DNA from: CALBPI01 sp039033695
GTDB lineage: Bacteria > Pseudomonadota > Gammaproteobacteria > Steroidobacterales > Woeseiaceae
Direction: 5' to 3'
Length of the DNA: 64,000 nucleotides
Assembly (NCBI GenBank): GCA_039033695.1
Contig: JBCCCC010000001.1
Span: 37,243 to 101,242 of the forward strand
Of this stretch, positions 60,179 to 64,000 are shown one piece after another. Each line of letters starts with the position of its first letter. Within the stretch, counting starts at the first letter, position 1. Under the pieces are notes generated by a model. That model searched no databases. It was not told the DNA's origin and saw only the letters and a program-made list of their open reading frames with translations. A program made the position numbers and the translations under genes.

Positions 60179-61558
60179 TCACAGCAAGAAGCCCATCGGA
60201 GGCTCGCTGCTCCGCGAATCGTAGAAATTACCAACATTGGGTAAGACGTCCGGCAAGTCCCCACGAGACACACCGAACCACAATGCGAGCTCGGCGAAAT
60301 AGTTGTCGACGGCGGTCGTCGGCGCGTAGATACCACGACCAACATCCAAAGTCGCATTCGGCGCCAGCAACGGATACTCCCCATAAAGCTGATTACCGTT
60401 CACGGCGCCGCCCATCACGATGTGATGACCACCCCAGCCGTGATCTGAGCCGCGCCCGTTGGAAGTCAGTGTGCGGCCAAAGTCCGAAATCGTGAACGTG
60501 GTGACATCCTCAAACATGCCGAGCTCGACCAGAGCGTTGCGAAACTCGACGAGTGCCGAGCTGACGGCCGGCAGCATCGTGGCCTGGTTTGCCAGCACTT
60601 CGTCATGGTGATCCCAGCCACCGACAGTCACGAAGAAAGTCTGTCGCGCAGCACCTAGCTCCTGCCGTACGCTGATGATGCGCGCAATCTGTCGTAGCGA
60701 GGCTGATAGCGGTCCCGCAGAAAAGGGTGTGGTTAGCTGCGTGGCTTGGCTCATTGCGTCCGCGAACACGGCCTGGCTGTCGATCGCCGAGCGAAAGCGC
60801 TGACTGAACTCGCGGCGCAGGGCGTGCGGCTGCGATACGCCCAGCACCTCATCAAGAATGCGCGTACGAAAGTCGCCGAAGGCTGTGCCATCGCGATACG
60901 AATTGATGCTATTCGCGCCATCGCCCTCCGGCGATACACTGTATTCGACCGAATTTGTCCCGCTTTGGAATACGTTCGTTCCCGAAAGCGAAATGTTCAT
61001 GGAAATACCGTTCTGCAGGTTGATCGACTGCATGCGGTCAGCCACACGCCCCGCCCAGCCTTTACTCGTGCGGCCGTCGGGAATTGCTGTTTGCCATTGG
61101 TTGATCTGGTCAGCGTGACTAAAAAGTCCGACCGGCAGTCGTGCTACACCGTTCTCTACCGCGACCGCATCAAACGGCTCCAACAACGTGCCGATATTCG
61201 CCACCATCGCGGCATCACCATTGTCAATCAGAGACCGCAAACCGCTCATACCGGGATGAAGCGCGTAGCGTTGCCCATTGGCGGCGGGTGTCGCTAGTGG
61301 CAGCAAGCCTGTGGACGGTAGCGCCAGATCAGAACGAATACCGGCATAGGCGCTGTACTGATCGGCATCGGCTGGCACCAGCATGTTGTAGGAATCGTTG
61401 CCGCCGGCCAGCAGGATACACACCAATGCCTTGTAGTCGCTGGCATCTTGTGCGGCTGCTTGCCTTGCAAGGCCGAGGCTCAGCATTGACGAGGTTAGCG
61501 TCGGCGCCGCCACGCCGAGGGCGCAGGAATGGGTCAGAAACTGGCGTCTGGTGGTCAT
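60179..61558 (-). CDS. DUF1501 protein with Tat signal
   Basis: A 459-residue exported protein of the DUF1501 family. The N-terminus MTTRRQFLTHSCALGVAAP is a twin-arginine signal, so the protein is exported folded. Family segments ALVCILLAGGNDSYNMLVP, FSHADQINQWQTA, GWAGRVADRM, TVGGWDHHDEVL and DFGRTLTSNGRGSDHGWGGHHIVMGG are clear; the histidine-rich motifs recall the alkaline phosphatase/sulfatase superfamily, to which DUF1501 is related. The ATG at 61558 is placed at the Tat signal. It follows DUF1800 by 10 bases, a pairing common in many bacteria. The substrate is unknown. Confidence 0.9.
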   Translation of the reverse strand: MTTRRQFLTHSCALGVAAPTLTSSMLSLGLARQAAAQDASDYKALVCILLAGGNDSYNMLVPADADQYSAYAGIRSDLALPSTGLLPLATPAANGQRYALHPGMSGLRSLIDNGDAAMVANIGTLLEPFDAVAVENGVARLPVGLFSHADQINQWQTAIPDGRTSKGWAGRVADRMQSINLQNGISMNISLSGTNVFQSGTNSVEYSVSPEGDGANSINSYRDGTAFGDFRTRILDEVLGVSQPHALRREFSQRFRSAIDSQAVFADAMSQATQLTTPFSAGPLSASLRQIARIISVRQELGAARQTFFVTVGGWDHHDEVLANQATMLPAVSSALVEFRNALVELGMFEDVTTFTISDFGRTLTSNGRGSDHGWGGHHIVMGGAVNGNQLYGEYPLLAPNATLDVGRGIYAPTTAVDNYFAELALWFGVSRGDLPDVLPNVGNFYDSRSSEPPMGFLL

Positions 61559-61568
61559 AGGTACTTCC

Positions 61569-63254
61569 TCAATGGCGAACCGCCATCTCCGGTGCCGTGA
61601 GAAACAAATACAAACCGACTCGCAGGCGGAGATCTGGGTCCTGCAGCTCGTTGATGGCATCCGCGAATAACGTTCGCGTCTCGGCGCTCAACGACCCATA
61701 CGTCAACAGTGTGTCCAGCCTATCGACAAAGGTCGTTGCGTCGCCGGCAAGATCCCGCCATGCGTCCAGCTTTAGCGTCACCTCACCAAAGCCAGGCGGC
61801 GCGTCCGTGACGAAGTCTCCAAACAATATCGCGTCGATAAAGTTCGGATAGCCAATAATCGTATTGGCATTCGTGATTTCGAATTCCGGCGCAACCAAAC
61901 CTTGATCGGCGAGGTCGCTGGCCGGTGAATGGGTCGGCAAGTAGAAGTTAAAGACACTTGGCGCCGATAGCGGATGCTGACGTGTCTGTGCGTCCAGGAA
62001 ATAGCCCAGTACCGCAATGAAACCGTCGTCGCTGGTCGCGCCAAACTGGCGCAGTATGGATGCATAACGGACGACCGGCTCGCGCAGCTTGCCGAAATAG
62101 CCACTATTGGCTGGCGGCGCAATGGCCTCGGGATCAGTGAAAACCGCGGTCAACACGGCCTGCATATCCCCGCGAACACCAAATCCGTTGTCGTTGAATG
62201 CGCTGGCGACGCGTGTGACATAGGCGGGCGAGGGATTCGATGTCACTAGTCGCTGAATCAACTGTTGACCGATGAATGGTCCGACGTTGGGGTGGTTGAA
62301 AAGATTGTCGATGGCCATGTCGACGTCTTGCAGTCCCGATTGTCCAGCTGGCACCACCATGCCGCGAAGCAGCTGTTTCTCGCCTGGCTCGTGCTCGGCG
62401 TCAAACATGCGCATTGGGCGATCAAAGCGCGGCGCATCGACATTGCCGAAACCGCCGTTGTCCGTATCGTAGGAGAATCCAGTAAAAATCTTGGCGAACT
62501 CGCGGATATCATCGTTTGTATAGGCTGGCACGGGGTCGCCATTGCTATCTCGGACGGCACTGCCATCGATATTCAGCTCGAACAGACCAATCGAGAACAG
62601 CTGCATGACTTCACGGGCGAAATTCTCGTCCGGAAAAACATTCGCAGCCGGGTTCGCGCGTCGATTGTTAACGTGGCTGAGATAGACCCCCATTGCCGGG
62701 CTCAACGCAACGTCGTACAGCAGCTCACGGAAGTTGCCAAACGCGTGCTCGAGCAACAGGTCGTAGTAAGTGCCCAGCGCATACGGGTAGACCTCCAGCA
62801 GATCAACTTGATCGGACACCACAAAGATTTGACTCAGTGCGAACGCAACACGCTGGCGTAGCGCATCGTTGGCCGTGATCGTGGTGTGCCACCAGGCCAG
62901 TCGCTTGGAAAACACGAGGTATTCAATGTCCGTCTCAAACGGTATGAAGTCACCCGCGTCCCGACGCTGCAAGATCTCGTTGATTGCAGGCCGGTGGAAT
63001 GTAACCGGCAGGCTAAACTGTGCCTCCAGCCAACCCTCGCGGCCTAGCGCTGCCATCGGCTCGAGCGCCTCAAATGGCATACCGAAGGTGGCTTGTGCGG
63101 CCAATCGGCTAGCGGCATTGATCTGCGCCTGTGTCACAGCGGGTGGCGGCGCGCTTGTCGCCGGCGGTGTCTCGGCGCTACCGCCGCCGCCGCAAGCGGC
63201 AAGCGCGGCGAGCAGGGGAATCATGAGTGTTGTACGTGCGCGGCGTAACCACAT
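61569..63254 (-). CDS. DUF1800 lipoprotein
   Basis: A 561-residue protein of the DUF1800 family. It has a lipoprotein signal with lipobox LAALAAC followed by GGGGS (cysteine near residue 21) and a low-complexity Pro/Ala/Thr linker. The DUF1800 domain follows, with LAAQATFGMPFEALEPMAALG, WWHTTITANDALRQRVAFALSQIFVVS, NFAREVMQLFSIGLFELN and ISIGL-like segments. Aspartate after the cysteine is absent, so outer-membrane sorting is likely. I use the ATG at 63254, ten bases after GGAG. Function unknown; its partner DUF1501 follows. Confidence 0.9.
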   Translation of the reverse strand: MWLRRARTTLMIPLLAALAACGGGGSAETPPATSAPPPAVTQAQINAASRLAAQATFGMPFEALEPMAALGREGWLEAQFSLPVTFHRPAINEILQRRDAGDFIPFETDIEYLVFSKRLAWWHTTITANDALRQRVAFALSQIFVVSDQVDLLEVYPYALGTYYDLLLEHAFGNFRELLYDVALSPAMGVYLSHVNNRRANPAANVFPDENFAREVMQLFSIGLFELNIDGSAVRDSNGDPVPAYTNDDIREFAKIFTGFSYDTDNGGFGNVDAPRFDRPMRMFDAEHEPGEKQLLRGMVVPAGQSGLQDVDMAIDNLFNHPNVGPFIGQQLIQRLVTSNPSPAYVTRVASAFNDNGFGVRGDMQAVLTAVFTDPEAIAPPANSGYFGKLREPVVRYASILRQFGATSDDGFIAVLGYFLDAQTRQHPLSAPSVFNFYLPTHSPASDLADQGLVAPEFEITNANTIIGYPNFIDAILFGDFVTDAPPGFGEVTLKLDAWRDLAGDATTFVDRLDTLLTYGSLSAETRTLFADAINELQDPDLRLRVGLYLFLTAPEMAVRH

Positions 63255-63715
63255 GTCAGTCAAGCTCCGGAGGAAGTGCCAAGATAACCATAAGTGTTGT
63301 TTTGTCTGATCTTCAGCCTATTAGTGCACGTTTCGCAAAATCGGTTTACTCGAGAACAAAAAAAGCCCTCTGTCAGCGAATGGCGACAGTTTGTCATAAT
63401 CCCTGGACGGGTTGCGAGTCGGGCATCGCCGGTATGGCTGCCGCGAGTTCCCGGCATTGTTGTCACTTTTTGGCGAATGGCCGATGGCGGCCATTGTCCC
63501 TGTCAACCGCGTTCAACGTGTCCTGCGAAGTTCCCTGGATTTGTGTCTGCGCTGCGCAACACCATTTCGTCGCGTGTCGCCACCTTCGTTGCACCGGTTT
63601 GCAACGCGTTGCCGTGAGAGGTTGTCACTACCGGGTGTTCGTCAAGTTGGCAGAGTTCTTGCTGGTTCACTGATGCGCAAACGCGCAAATACTCAATCCC
63701 CCCAGAAGGAGAGCG
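63255..63715. other. 461-base divergent intergenic region
   Basis: No convincing gene. It separates the DUF1800 cassette from the EF-hand gene. A perfect inverted repeat AATGGCC/GGCCATT with six-base centre lies at 63476-63495. TTGTCA recurs at three places (near 63391, 63470 and 63626). A run of seven A lies near 63358. The repeats may be regulatory sites; none matches a motif I know. Confidence 0.45.
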
Positions 63716-63964
63716 ATGATGAAGACCGTACTTACCGTAGCAACCACTCTTGCCATACTGGCCGGCACCGCCGATGCGCAAGCCGGCGATGATCCTGTGA
63801 GCTTTAGCGAGCTGGATGTCAATGGCGATTTGCTCATTAGTCCTGATGAAGCGCGCGCCAATGCAAAAGTGGCAGGACAATTCATGAAACTCGACAGCAA
63901 CGGCGATGGCTTCCTCGACGCAGAGGAGTTCAGTGCGCTGGATCACAACGACGAAAAATACTAG
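63716..63964 (+). CDS. small secreted EF-hand calcium-binding protein
   Basis: An 82-residue protein with a signal peptide (VLTVATTLAILAGTADAQ, cut near residue 22) and two canonical EF-hand loops in the mature 60 residues: DVNGDLLISPDE and DSNGDGFLDAEE, both with acidic residues at loop positions 1, 3, 5 and 12 or equivalents. It probably binds calcium in the periplasm or outside the cell. AAGGAGAGCG precedes tandem ATG codons, and either could be the start. It is divergent from the DUF1800-DUF1501-sigma cassette. Confidence 0.88.
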   Translation: MMKTVLTVATTLAILAGTADAQAGDDPVSFSELDVNGDLLISPDEARANAKVAGQFMKLDSNGDGFLDAEEFSALDHNDEKY

Positions 63965-64000
63965 CGGCAGAACTGCTCCGTTTCCGCTATGCTCCAACCA

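Noticed and set aside
63227..63673. 149-codon plus-strand frame before the EF-hand gene
   Set aside because: It overlaps the DUF1800 start, has no ribosome site, and its translation has no coherent features.
1..64000. tRNA, rRNA, CRISPR array, insertion sequence or prophage
   Set aside because: I looked for cloverleaf-like segments, regular repeat-spacer patterns, transposase or integrase motifs and long terminal repeats and saw none; a tRNAscan or ISfinder search would settle it.

Overview
The window is a gene-dense, moderately GC-rich (by eye) bacterial chromosome segment with about 58 protein genes on both strands. I see no rRNA, tRNA, CRISPR array, insertion sequence or phage gene. The gene content points to a free-living, probably marine, heterotrophic gammaproteobacterium: a fabD-fabG-acpP-fabF-pabB-pabC-mltG-tmk-holB-pilZ run, type II secretion pseudopilin genes beside a rhombosortase, a TonB2-type ExbB/ExbD/TonB operon, a PlsB-type acyltransferase and several acyl-CoA dehydrogenases with their ETF. 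The lineage is inferred from gene content only.

Layout. 1-4717 (minus): branched-chain amino acid operon ilvC-leuA-leuC-leuD (leuD runs off the left edge), preceded by a promoter, a leucine-rich leader peptide and an intrinsic terminator with a visible antiterminator pairing, i.e. a classical attenuator. 4805-7184: divergent quinone oxidoreductase and acyl-CoA dehydrogenase genes. 7647-12756: DUF3450, TtpC, ExbB, ExbD, TonB and TPR genes, an energy-coupling operon for outer-membrane transport. 12914-18578: ferredoxin, acyl-CoA dehydrogenase, HMG-CoA-lyase-type enzyme, peroxiredoxin, a membrane protein and etfBA, a set fitting fatty acid and branched-chain amino acid catabolism. 18579-19260: a long gene-free stretch with three consecutive hairpins, the last a strong terminator, just upstream of an alaA-type aminotransferase. 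20501-26543: an AddB-like/AddA-like helicase-nuclease pair for double-strand break processing.

26544-32939: type II secretion genes gspG to gspN (minus), facing a divergent rhombosortase gene; gspC-F are not here. 32990-41795: fatty acid synthesis, folate (p-aminobenzoate) synthesis, murein transglycosylase, thymidylate kinase, DNA polymerase III delta prime and PilZ. 41817-53121: a cNMP-binding/rhodanese protein, a fatty acid oxidation multienzyme, an endonuclease-type hydrolase, a stand-alone TIR-like protein, a glycerophosphodiesterase, a Rieske-glutamate synthase fusion, a membrane diguanylate cyclase and RecQ. 53154-58777: a degenerate hybrid-kinase-like protein, then a HAD phosphatase-PlsC fusion with a histone-like lysine tail, then PlsB.

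58781-63964: a minus-strand cassette of DUF1800 lipoprotein, Tat-exported DUF1501 protein, ECF sigma factor, membrane anti-sigma-like protein and a small secreted protein, with a divergent secreted EF-hand protein. The most unusual items are the leucine attenuator, the structured region before alaA, the receiver/kinase-like protein lacking its catalytic residues, the ECF-DUF1501-DUF1800 cassette, and the isolated TIR-like gene.
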